Positions 11,730 through 22,470 of a DNA stretch of 64,000 bases are shown here, piece by piece. The translations under genes were made by a program, and so were the position numbers. This DNA is from Acanthopleura granulata (taxonomy: Eukaryota; Mollusca; Polyplacophora; Chitonida; Chitonidae). How positions within the stretch are numbered: the first letter of the stretch is position 1; every line of letters starts with the position of its first letter. The stretch is from NCBI GenBank assembly GCA_016165875.1, contig JABBOT010000009.1, positions 17,478,790-17,542,789 of the forward strand. The letters run 5' to 3'. The notes under the pieces are model-generated. The model had not been told where the DNA came from, did no database searches, and saw only the letters and a list, made by a program, of their open reading frames with translations.

Positions 11730-12145
11730 TGCATGGCTGTAACTCTTTACGACCGCTTGTCTGAGTGTAACAACGGACAGCTGGCCTCGCCCGAGCTGTG
11801 TGTACATGCTTCTGTAACACGTGGCTGTAACTCTTAACGGCCTCTTGTCTGAGTGTACAAGAGACAGATGGCCTCGCACGAGCTGTGAGTACATGCTTTT
11901 GTAACACTACAAATTTTCACCAAGGATATAACTCCTTACCGCCGCTTATCTGTGTATGGGATACAGCTGGCTTGCAGAGAGAGCTGTATGTGCAAACTTC
12001 TGTAACGCTGTAACTCTTTAGGGTCGTTTGTATAAGTGTACTAAGCACACCTATACTCCACCGAGCTGTAATATGCGTCTATGTATGTGCAATTAAATCT
12101 ACCGCATTAAGGGCTATAAATCTGTACAACCGCTCGTCTGGGAAC
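11730..12145. repeat. Degenerate tandem repeat, ~82-101 bp units
   Basis: The phrase GCTGTAACTCTTTACGACCG recurs with changes with its AACTC word starting at 11741, 11829, 11930 and 12012, and a weaker unit follows near 12110. Each unit also has a GAGCTGT word followed by a TACATGCTTCTGTAAC-like phrase. The 101-bp step contains an extra ~19 bases (ACAAATTTTCACCAAGGAT). The overlapping - strand ORFs at 11659-11907 are products of this repeat and not genes. Confidence 0.85.
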
Positions 12146-14252
12146 AGACAAACAGCTGTGCATTTCCCGAATGCATATGTGTCATTAGACATTATACCGT
12201 TACGATTTATGTCACATCCCTCCAGAGCATCAAACCGAAATTGATGGATAGCCCGGGTTATTGCGAAATGTATTTTTGCTCTTGAGACGGAGATCCATGT
12301 TGGGCAATATTTTACTGAGTTGCGTCCCTTTGATGGACTATTACCCTTTACTCTCTAATGATTATGGTTTCACGCCACCTCGGCAAGCTTTCAGCCATAC
12401 TGTAGCGAGAACACGTTTCAAGGAAAAAACAGTATATGGTTTTCGAGACGATGGGAAAGAACAAATTCAAATGAAATAGACGGACGTATTTAAGACCAGA
12501 TAAAACAACCAAACCACAATTAAACCACAGCAGTTTTTAAAATTTATACGTATATATAAAGCTATAGGAATGTGCATATATAGATGTAAAAGGAATTATA
12601 TATATGGTATAATTCAGTACCTTTTAAATAATCAAGATCGCAGTCATGTAATTCAAATATTGAGCTGACAGCAGAACTTTTGCTGAAGGTGAACAAAGTT
12701 TAAACAGTCAACCAGGATATGATTTATGCCGCATTAGACATCACATTCTACAGATTCGGGAGCACTGCTCCAATTCAGGATAACATTGTGTCTTAGACAA
12801 GAAGCCCAAACACGACATCTCATTAAAACTACCTGGTCTCTAATATTTCCAAAGGTATATTGCACCAGTTTCAGTTAAATTTCTTACAAGGATTTGCTCG
12901 CAGTTTACTCTGATGTGGTAGGACTCTGTTCAGTGCAGGTGACCACTGCTTTCGTCTTCTCAGTTCAGTGTCCACTCTTGAGTCATAGATCAACTTGTCA
13001 GAACAATAGTTTCGAAACTTCGAAACGTACGATTTCACTCTTGCGCTTGCTCGCGTTGTGGTCAGCGTCACTGATGACCGTTCTACTTTTCAGGACTAAA
13101 GTCACATTGGGCTGGTTAACGCTTGTCAACATTTTTTCTTCAAGACTACTGAACAAACTGTACAAATCTTTATATAAACGAATTCACTGGTAGTCTCACA
13201 GAAGCTCGCACTCTCTCACGCTGCCTGGTGTCCTAGTGTCCTGTGAGAGAACGGGATCTGACACCGAACATCTGAGAAGGAGGTCTATAACACAACATCC
13301 ATGAGTCTTGAGGTCATGTTTGAACAGCGTAAGAACCGCATAGCGGATTAGTGGAAAGTTCCTAATACATTGCTAAGAGAAAGTTTGGGTCAGTTGGTTG
13401 GCAATATGAGTTTTCCAGTAGAGCTAATTCAGCTAAGAAAATCGAGTCATATGACCAGATGGCCTGAGTCACTGAACTCACCATTTTGTTTAACCGACTC
13501 TCAAATTGTAGATGAGTCAGTTAATTTCACAATGAGACGGTCTATTTGGAACTCTGGCTTTTCTGAGAGGAATCAGCTTTGCTGAAAAACTCTAGTGGAT
13601 AAGATTTTTGAGTTCGTTGACCTAAACCTTTCTTTCAGTGCAACAACAGGAATTTAATGTTAGTAAATTCTGACTGGCTTTTTGTGGCATGACAGATGTT
13701 TTGCTGTCATGACGTCTATGACGCCAACATAATGGTGTAAACTGTTCCCTCACGATTTGGGGGCTAGAACAGTCCCGTCCCCACCTCTTTTTTTTTAAAT
13801 TTGTACCGTTAGGCTACAAGTTCATCAATGATAAATTTTGTTTGAACATGTTACAACATGAGTGAAATTTACCTGTTTTCTATGAAAAGATAAATTGATT
13901 TTCTGATCTTGGTAAAGTTTATCACAAGTTGTTGGGGAAAAATTGTGCAGATGTGTTAGGCAAAGGGCTGCTGACGAAGATACGAAGTCGAATGTGCATG
14001 ACCAGAAGTTATGCACTGCGGTAGAAATAAACCACCATGGTTAATCTGAGAAGCATTGTAAAAATTGTAAATCTCGACTGTCACACAATTCAGCAAATTT
14101 CCTGCATTTACATACATACATATATTGGTTTACAAGGCAACTCCATTCCATGGAATGATTTGCGCCAAGGCAATAGGGTGTATTTCAGGGATTTAGGCTG
14201 CTCTAATCAACCATAGTCAATTCACAGAGAACTACTGCCACAATGTTGTAGC
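12146..14252. other. Non-coding stretch upstream of the channel exon
   Basis: This interval was searched for the T1 tetramerisation domain expected upstream of the channel exon; none was seen in any frame. It is AT-rich with short unrelated ORFs. If the channel gene has its usual structure, this is intron. Confidence 0.5.
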
Positions 14253-14600
14253 CTAAAATCTGTGGATCCTACATAAATAATTCCCCACGGCTTTGAAAAC
14301 CAAACCTGCATTCCTCAGTGGACAGAGCACAGTCCTCAGAGTTGGGCCAATAATTCCCACGTCTACAAGATCAGAAAAGATTTGTCTCTGAGCAGTGTAC
14401 TGCGGACACACGAGTAAAACATGATGGATGGTCTCCTCAACCTGACAAACATCACACAGACCTGAATCTCTTGCCTTGAATCTTTTTAAGTAGCTATTAA
14501 CTGGGAGGTGTCCTGACGGAAGTCGGAAGCACAGGATTTCTGCTTTCCTGCTAGAAAAGGAAAAAGGGAGGCTGTTATGAAGTTTGACAACAGGGTTAAA
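14253..14600 (-). mobile_element. LINE (non-LTR retrotransposon) ORF2 C-terminal remnant
   Basis: Read on the - strand from 14600 to the TAG at 14255-14253, a 115-codon open frame without an initiator encodes the tail of a non-LTR retrotransposon polyprotein. It contains EILCFRLPSGHLPVNSYLKR, matching the family pattern 'LRxGHxxxxxxL' that follows the RNase H region, then a zinc-knuckle-like cluster CDVC...HH...C (CDVCQVEETIHHVLLVCPQY) and a terminal hydrophobic/basic tail. Upstream the frame closes at a TGA (14603-14601), and no reverse transcriptase core was seen, so this is a 5'-truncated, decayed copy. 5' truncation is usual for LINEs. It lies antisense about 370 bp before the channel exon, probably inside its intron. 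It could have supplied machinery for the SINEs here, but its 3' sequence does not obviously match theirs. Confidence 0.78.
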
Positions 14601-14947
14601 TCAGTGATAAAAACGGCCCAGACAGGTTATCCGACCATCTATGAACTTTTTCATTTCTCAATTCTGTTACGCAAAATTTTCTGCATTTGTTGTGAATCTC
14701 GGAGACACCTGGACATGAACATGGTTTCATAATTCAGTAGAATGCGCATGACAGCCTAGAGCTGAGCTGAATCCTGAGCTGTATCCCCAAGTCTGCCCAC
14801 GCCTATTGAATCAATCAATGATCAATAATAAATCGCCATGGACTTTTGCTTGTCGATTGTATGACCCGTCCTACGCATGTGTACAGATGCGCACTTGATA
14901 ATAAAATCAGATGTAGATGTATGTATAAAATAATATTAATATTTTGA

Positions 14948-14966
14948 TTTCTTATTCTCGTTTCAG
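14948..14966 (+). promoter_or_regulatory. Splice acceptor of channel exon
   Basis: A pyrimidine-rich tract (TTTCTTATTCTCGTTTCAG) ends in AG at 14965-14966. Immediately after it, phase 0 codons read VYAVLTNLLILVN, which continues into the S1 helix. The open frame could also be read from a GTG at 15000, but the upstream codons in the same frame match S1 of the family, so the exon begins at 14967. Confidence 0.85.
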
Positions 14967-15935
14967 GTTTATGCCGTACTGACGAACTTACTCATTCTGG
15001 TGAACGTTTTTACTTACATGCTGGGGACATTACCATCTTTTCGCGTGCCCAATGTAGAGGGTGATTATGTGAACGCAACCTTGCCGGGAAATGCCTCGGA
15101 TGAAAACACCGTCGAAGATAAAACCAAGTTGCAGCGATTAATGACCACCGTTGAACACCCGGGGATCGTCTATTTCGACCTTATCTGCTTGTTTTTCTTC
15201 TTTTTCGAATGTCTCCTCAGGTTCATTTCGAGTCCGGACAAGAAAAAGTTTTTCAAATCTTTCAAGACAATAGCGGACTTGTTTTACATCGTGCCTCTGT
15301 CCATTCTGCATGTACTGTATATGGCCGATCACAGGGTGTGGTCGGAACCGCGCCATATTCCAGCTCTTCTCATCCTACAAGGCTTTGTCGCCTTCCGAGT
15401 TTGCCGCTTGGTTTTGGTGGCACGAAATTATCGCCCTTTCGTCATTCTCATACTATCCCTCAAAGCCAGCGGTCGAGAACTGCTCCTGCTCGTGATACTC
15501 GTTATGCTGGCCTTGGTGTTTTTCTCCAACGCCATCTTTCTCGCTGAGATTACCCACGAGGGCACTTTCAGTGACGTTTTCGAAGGCTTGTGGTGGAGTC
15601 TGATTACTATAACAACCGTCGGCTACGGCGATCTAGTTCCCAAAACGACATTTGGATTCGTTGTTGGCAGCATCTGTGCTGTTTCTGGTCTGATCTTGAT
15701 CAGCCTTCCTATCCCGGTGATAGCTAAAAACTTTAACAGTTATTACTCGTTTAAGCGGAAACCGGCCGCCTCGGCTGCTATCACATGGACGGGAGGATCC
15801 AAATTGCCGAGGGGTGGCACTGAAGAAACAGTCATAATGGAGATGGATTGTCAAGAGCGTGAGAACGGTCGAACTGCAGACGACAATCAACAAGACCCTC
15901 AACGGTTGGTAGGGTGTGAAAGGGAAATAACCTAA
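14967..15935 (+). CDS. Voltage-gated K+ channel alpha subunit, Shab/Kv2-like, last coding exon (partial)
   Basis: A plasma-membrane potassium channel subunit; four subunits form a pore opened by depolarisation. This exon encodes 322 residues from within S1 to a TAA stop. Exon residue positions are approximately: S1 1-20; an S1-S2 loop with two N-glycosylation sequons (N36, N42); S2 67-86 ending LLRFISSP; S3 100-120; S4 136-157; S5 171-195; the pore with selectivity filter TTVGYGD at 216-222 (15612-15632); S6 230-256 with the gating-hinge motif PIP (LPIPVIAKNF); and a short C-tail of about 65 residues. The LLRFxSSPxKxxFFK block and the PIP (not PVP) hinge favour Shab/Kv2 or its modulatory relatives, whereas LKASxREL after S4 is Kv1-like. 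The S4 is unusual: two of five regular positive positions are hydrophobic (V141, L150), leaving R144, R147, R153 and an extra R156. The C-tail is far shorter than in typical Kv2. The T1 domain must come from an upstream exon not seen in this window. Confidence 0.93.
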   Translation, partial: VYAVLTNLLILVNVFTYMLGTLPSFRVPNVEGDYVNATLPGNASDENTVEDKTKLQRLMTTVEHPGIVYFDLICLFFFFFECLLRFISSPDKKKFFKSFKTIADLFYIVPLSILHVLYMADHRVWSEPRHIPALLILQGFVAFRVCRLVLVARNYRPFVILILSLKASGRELLLLVILVMLALVFFSNAIFLAEITHEGTFSDVFEGLWWSLITITTVGYGDLVPKTTFGFVVGSICAVSGLILISLPIPVIAKNFNSYYSFKRKPAASAAITWTGGSKLPRGGTEETVIMEMDCQERENGRTADDNQQDPQRLVGCEREIT

Positions 15936-16071
15936 TTCAAAGTTCCGATGTGCACACTTGACTTTACAACGCGAGGTTTATGATTGTACCCGGGTCAAGG
16001 ACGCGAATTGTACATGTGCAAGTGACCGGAAAACAAAGTACAAGGAAGATATGAAGCCATCGGAGAAAACA

Positions 16072-16077
16072 AATAAA
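16072..16077 (+). terminator. Possible polyadenylation signal of channel gene
   Basis: A canonical AATAAA lies 137 bp after the stop codon. The position suits a short 3' UTR, but AATAAA is common by chance in AT-rich DNA and no clear GT-rich downstream element was identified. Confidence 0.3.
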
Positions 16078-19000
16078 TCGATCCGGTGTGTCAAAATCGG
16101 ACGCTTTATAAGCCAACCGTTCCTTATAATAACCAAGACACACTCCTTACTGCGCATGCATGTTCGTTTCACATTACTGCCATTACTAGAAAACTTTACA
16201 CAGACATTTTGAAAAACGTCAAGGTCTCCGATCTCATGGTGTTCTGTCCCCTTTTCACGAAGTGCATATAGCGAAGTATTCCCTTAACTGCCATTACAAC
16301 GTATGTTGTAGTGATAGGAAGTACACTTTGCTTAGAGCTACTTAGGACTAAGTTCGCTTCATGAAACCGGGGCCTGAAAGAAAGTGACATCAGAAAAAAA
16401 GTCCGTCCCAGCCATTGTCTCTATAAATACTTGATAAGTACGAATTCTTTTCATCTAAAATCTGAACAACATTCTTTCAAAGGACACCACCTGATGCGAT
16501 TTTGTTGATGAATGCTGATACGTGTAAGAGGCTAAGATTAAACAGGCCCGTGTCTGTCGCACAGGCTCCAAAGAGTCAAACTTGTCCAGTAGTGGCAGTG
16601 AATTAAAGCGACACAAGCGCTGTATATGGAACACATGTATGTGATCAAGGATGAATGAAGGAACACGCGCAAATACCGTTGTATTACCATCAACAGCACG
16701 TGGATATTTTTGCGAACGCTTAAGCTGATTTAGCGTGCTGAATTTTGTTTGATGTAAGACATTATCATACGGATGGTTATCACAACCCAGGAGACACCAT
16801 ATTGCGTTTTCTCACATTGTCATTTAGTGGGCTTCACAACTGCATGTTACTCTCGTAAAATTTGAGTGATATACCAGATAGTGCCTGTTGAGAAGAGTCT
16901 TCTGGACGCTAATGCTGTTTTTTCGAGTGAATCTTTCTGATATTACGCCAATTCGAAACTACACTGTAACGCCGTTTCCGCTCTTGTAAAATGAACTGTT
17001 TTCAAATAAATTGTTAACAGCGAGAATGTCAATTTAAAACAAAAGTGTCTGTTGTAGAATTTTTAGCCGTAGGTAAGTTTATTTTATGACTTACTTGACA
17101 GTCTTTCTTACAACATAGAACTATATATAGGGTAACTTACACAAACTACTCTGGAGCCTAGTAAGTAAAGATTTTGTTGAATAAATTTCAAAGTGCTGAA
17201 AGCATTGTGAAAAGATCTACATTCCGTAGGGCCCACCCTTTTAAGAGATGCTGTTTAATGATACTTTTCCCTTCTAGTTTGCAATAGCCCTTCCATTGTG
17301 GTGTACTCTATTGCAAACACTGTTGCAAATGTTAAATGAATAAGTTTATGCCAGTCACAGTAATGGAGGTGGAATTCTCTTTCATATTACCTTGGGATTA
17401 CCAAGCCATATGTAAGCAAAGAAGCCATTCGCATGGTTCAGTAGAGGGTCTTCTTTCCCCTGAAAATGACCTCCTTTGAATTCCATCCCTGAATGGCGCG
17501 TTTGTTCAGACTCTGTGTGGCCATGTGGGGCATTGAAAGTGGAGGTAAACGATGTATCTACGTTAAAATGAAACCAGGTGGCATTACTTTCATAAATCTT
17601 GATCAAGAAGAAATTTATTAATCTGCAAGGTTGAGAGTTTCAGGGGAAGATGGAAGATTCCTTTGTTAGAGTTTTTGTCTCTCCATAAATCACTTTCCGC
17701 TAGATTTTGCCATTTGACGCAAAGGAAAAGCATTCGGTCAGGATTTTCTGCTAATGATTTCCTGTCCACAAAGTTCAACGACCAAATTAATTATTTTGGA
17801 ATCAGTCTAAGATGGTGCGACTTTACTGAACATCCATAGCCATCGTTTGTGTAGTTTGGATTGTGTATTTTTGGGGGGGGGTAGAGGAGAACACCCAGTC
17901 AAATGCAGAGAAAGATATTTGTAAACCTGTTTGATTTTCTTGTCTGACACCGATCAGTTAACTTACATTGATGTTTGTTAACCACTTTGAGTGATAACAA
18001 GTGTGCATTCTGATGCATAGGAATGAGTTTTTACCACCGTAAAACAACCCAAGGATTACATACGTCATTCAGGTTATTCTCATCGTAGTTTCACACGACA
18101 AAACGTAATCTCGCGTTATTTCATATCGGCTGTCACCTAACAGGGGTGGTAATTCAGTGTGGGCCTCTTCACATTGGCAAATCACGTCTAAACGAAGATG
18201 TTATTCACATGCTGGAAGTTTACTCTTCTTTTCAATAACGTTACCATAGTAAAATTGTTTGTGGATTGGCTGTCTACGCATGAAAGGAATAGACTAAAAT
18301 ACTGTCGGATGTCAATTTAAGTGAACACTTACGCAGTTGAGTAATTGAACGTTTTCCACACAACGTTAACATTGTGGGATTGTACATCTGCAGGCCATAA
18401 GGAGTTATGTTCTAAATTTGAAAGAAAAATTCTGAAAATTAACTCCCCAAAATTTGTCGGGTAAAACACTGCTGCTGGTAAATGATTCCCCATCTTTTGC
18501 CTTCTGTGTTTCATGCATTCTGAATATGCTTAAAAACATTGAGCAGTGGTCTGCTGATAGAGAAAGCAGGGCTTCCATTGATACGATTTTTATGAAGCTT
18601 TTAATCTAATATGATCAAAATAACTATAAATCTGACGAAAGACAAAAGCTTTCAAATCGATATTTAATCACGCATGTCTAAAGCAATCATCCGCGCCATT
18701 AGGCGTTGGCAAGGTTTCGTGCGTGTGTTCATCATACCTGATGTTCTGAGGTAAACAAACCCCAAGCTTTAATATGTACATGTGGTTAGCGAGGGTTTTG
18801 ACATTGTTGATCGTCACTGCACTTTCACCATAGTTCTGTTTATTTTTTCTCGTAAATCTTTTAAGTAATATCAGAAGTCAATTAACCATAACGCAGAGGA
18901 TTACACCACATAAGACACAGAGCATTGTCTGTGCCATTCCCAATGAAACAACTCTTCACGGTTTTGGGGGTCACTTGCACGACGCTCTTAAGGTCACGAG

Positions 19001-19800
19001 CACGTGACTACCATGGCAACCGGCACTACAGCCATTACGTCGCCATGGCAGCTACGTGCTAGTAATGTTAACAAGGCTTCGAGCAAGTGGGCCCTGGTGA
19101 CAATACCTGTAGTAAGTGAGGCTACGCAGTATATGGGTTGAGAAACACTTACTGGCTTCATAACGAGCGAGATGTCGTTACCTTTGTCGTTATTACACAC
19201 TGCCAATATATTCACGAGAAACGATATTTCTATGTTACAGGTATTAAAGGGCAGGTATATGAAGTCATCTCTTGATTTTGCCAAGATGTCTGTCGACATT
19301 TGAAGACGTTATATTGGGGTTTGACACCCATTTTCTTATACCGGAATGTGACCATTCGAATATCATGAACATGGAGGGATGAATAACTGGGCCACCTCTG
19401 TGTAATAGAGAGCTAAACGTGAAAATAATTCAAGAGAAAAAAATAGATCGATGCATTTTTACCGTTATAATATTTTAGAGTTATTAAACTGTGGCACTTA
19501 CCTGTGGCAAGTTACTATCGAACATTTTCACGCGTGTGGTGGCCGAGGATGGGGAGCTATATGTAAAACAGATTCAAAACCATTTATTTATGTTTGACAA
19601 GTGACAATGCCGCTCAGCTCCAAACGTTCGATGACAAATTCTGCTTCTAAGACTGACCTTTATATCGCATTGAAGCTAATCAATCAATGAATCGACTGAT
19701 CGATCGTCCAGTGAAAGTACGAGGCATTGTATTGTTGTACAGAGCTATACTCTAAGAGGAGTGCCCACTACGCTGGGGATGGCCTCATCAACGCAACATA
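16078..19800. other. Non-coding stretch downstream of channel
   Basis: About 3.7 kb without a recognisable domain, SINE or array. It has a G-run near 17873-17881. Two adjoining - strand ORFs (17778-17590 and 17606-17382) lie in different frames and match no family I know; they could be a decayed element but remain unsupported. Confidence 0.5.
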
Positions 19801-19805
19801 GATTA

Positions 19806-19882
19806 TATGTTATCAACGTAACATACGGATAATAGGTTACTATAGTAACAGACAAATACGTTACGTATTATCCGATAAGGAA
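19806..19882. repeat. Nested inverted repeat / palindrome
   Basis: CGGATAAT near 19838 is answered by ATTATCCG near 19868, and the loop contains the perfect 14-bp palindrome GTTACTATAGTAAC. Additional AACGTAAC and GTTACGTA words lie around it. It could extrude as a hairpin or be the core of a small MITE. No flanking target duplication was identified. Confidence 0.5.
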
Positions 19883-20644
19883 AGATAGGGGTTTTTTTTT
19901 TTTATTGCGTGAGGCCGAAGCGAGTCATGGCATGTACATCAGCTTATACGCCATCTTTACCACATGGGTTGTTTACGAATGAAGCTTATGCTGTAAAGCG
20001 TGGTAAAATTATTCAAATTTACGGTACCACCGTACGGTACCATGTGTTGCTTAATCGTCGTGAAAAAATACACACACATCCGCACTTGCTGCCTGTGTTT
20101 AATTACAATTATTTTTGCTCTTGACATGTTAGAGACTACAGAGACGACTTGGACGGACAGTATCCCGCTCGAGCTCAGCAAAATGTGCACATTTGAAACT
20201 AAACTGTATTTTTCTGTGCAAGGTGGAAATTATTTTTATGGGTGGAAATGCTGATGGCATTTATTCGCGTGTTTTTGTTCGCAGTTTGCACACAGAAATA
20301 AAAGTGCAAACGTATGAAAAATTGATTAAGAGTTCAGTGTGTGTTCCGTCATGTTGTTTCAGCTGTCGTTGGCTGAAAGCAACGATCTGTTGTACCAGCG
20401 ATGCATCTGGTGATTGACGGCTCGAGCTCACATAGTCTCGCAAATCATAAAACTGTCATCACTTCAAAAGGATCGGAATTTTTTTTCTCACTTAAACCTA
20501 AATGCCCTTGGAAACCACTGATATGTAAACTACTGAAAATTCCCCACTTTGTACAGATAAGCGCACTCCGATGACGTAACTGTAAGACACCGTAGGACAT
20601 GAGGCGCCATAAACCCATCCATTCAGCGAGATTGGCCGATGACT

Positions 20645-20925
20645 TCATTTATTTATGTATTTGTTAATTTATTTGATCGGTGTTTTACGCCGTGCTCAAG
20701 AATATTTCGCTTATACGACGGCGGCTAGCATTATGGCAAGAGGAAACCGGACAGAGCCCCGGGGGAAGCGCACGACCATCCGCAGGTTGCTGGCCGAGCT
20801 TCCCACGTACGGCCATAGAGGAAGCCAACATGAGCTGGACTTGAACTCATAGCGACCGCATTGGTGAGAGGCACTGGGTCATTCCGCCGCGCTGGCGTGC
20901 TAACCCTCTCGGCAGCCGACAACTG
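20645..20925 (-). mobile_element. SINE family A, near full-length
   Basis: It begins with an ATTTATTTATG tail, TTGATCGGTGTTTTACGCCG and TGCTCAAGAATATTTCGCTT, has the conserved centre (ACGACCATCCGCAGGTTGCT) and the reverse B box (GGACTTGAACTCATAGCGAC), and ends around the reversed head (GGCGTGCTAACCCTCTCGGC). A GAGAGA run follows at about 20939-20957. Confidence 0.85.
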
Positions 20926-22190
20926 GCGACCCGCTCGAGAGGGAGAGAGAGAGAGAGAAAATCTTCCCAGTCCACATCCAGTTTGACCCTCTAGCTCGTC
21001 CTTGAAAGTCTCCGAATTAACCGCTCTTAACACAGCGTTATGATAGTCTGTATAAACATACGCACGTTGTTGATCAAGAATATACTATTAAGGATTTAAT
21101 TTGCTTGTTTTTCTATTTTCGCACCCTTGGATAGTTTCAGAACGAAAAGCGCCAAAAATTAAACCTTGTTACCATCATGTCCAATATAAATGATCCGAGA
21201 GATATTTTTCTCATGACATAAATGTGTTTGATATGTGTCTTTCAGCGGTCCGACCTCGAGCAAACCGCCCAAGTCGCGAAATCTACAGTCAGCGTAAAAC
21301 TCGGAAACAGGTGTGCTGCCAAAGGGTAATACTTAGCAATGTTTCTCGAAAAACCCATAATATATAACGTGTAATGGTGGCCAACAAACTGGGGGTCGGT
21401 ATACACAACAAATGTTATATAAGTTTTATGTAGTTACTTGAACTTTCAAACGTCCATAAAGACACAAAGGTATCAAATTTCCAAATGAAGGTAATATTCT
21501 CTATAAAGCTCTAGCCATATCCTCCTACAGGAGCAGGTGCTCATGTTTTACTCTGTATGCTGTAGTTTTAGTAACATGATACGTGCAATAGAATTCATTC
21601 ATTGCTCTCAATGCCACATAACTTCTTGAAATGAAATTAAAGATGGGGCGGATTTCATTTTGATCGTTTTAAATCATCTTTTCCTTATGTTTAATCAAAT
21701 GCACACAATCCAATGCAGTGGCGTTGAAAATCTGTGTCGTACAGCCTACTCTATATGTCATTATGCTACAGGTTTGCCAGTACGAAAACATAGCTCATCG
21801 CTGAAATAAAGCGTTACATAATCAGTTTAACTCCAGAAAGCAAAGAATTTTTATTTTTCCAACTTCAGGATCACATTCCTGATAATAGCAAAATAAAATA
21901 TCGAAATACTCACAATGCAGTCTTCGTTTTTCGGAGTTACACTGTTTTCGTGTGTTACTGTAACCCTGACCCCACACACAGTGCGAGAGGGTAAATCTCC
22001 ACATTCTTTGTCTAGTCTGGGACTGAATCTTTGCCATCATGGGTCCTTTCATTAGAAAGGTAAGCAGCTTTTACCACCAGACCACAGCCTGCTACTCCCA
22101 AAAAACGGATTTAAGAGAGGTCACAAGCACACAAACATTAAAAGAGGCAAACAACTTTCTATTTCACACAGGTTTTCAAAGAATAATTCT
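20926..22190. other. Non-coding stretch
   Basis: A short (GA)n run lies at about 20939-20957. No gene is recognised; the remaining ORFs are short and featureless. Confidence 0.5.
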
Positions 22191-22194
22191 TAAA

Positions 22195-22470
22195 GATTTA
22201 TTTATTTTTTTGTTTATTTATTTTAGTTGTATTTTACGTCGTACTAAAGAATATTTCACTTTTACGACGGCGACCAGCAACATGGTGGGAGGAAACCGGG
22301 CAGATTCCGGGGAAACCCACGACCATCCGCAGGTTTCTGGCGGACCTTCCCACGTACGACCAGCGAGGAAAACAGCATGACTTGAACTTGAACTCATAGC
22401 TACGGCATTGGAGAGAGGCTCTTGAATCATTACGGTGTGCTAGCACGCTTGCACATTCGGTCACGGACGT
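22195..22470 (-). mobile_element. SINE family A, near full-length
   Basis: After a T-rich ATTT-type tail come TTTTACGTCGTACTAAAGAA and TATTTCACTTTTACGACGGC, the centre GGTGGGAGGAAACCGGGCAG and CGACCATCCGCAGGTTTCTG, the reverse B box (TTGAACTTGAACTCATAG), and the reversed head at about 22440-22470 (TTCGGTCACGGACG). A candidate target duplication (AATTCTTAAAG versus CATTCTGAAAA) is weak. Confidence 0.85.

Noticed and set aside
15209..15547. 112-codon + frame within the channel exon
   Set aside because: It is an out-of-frame reading of the channel exon with no domain; the channel frame shows the conserved pore and helices.
17382..17778. Two adjoining - strand frames that might be one frameshifted gene
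   Set aside because: No recognisable motif joins them, and the overlap can arise by chance in AT-rich DNA.
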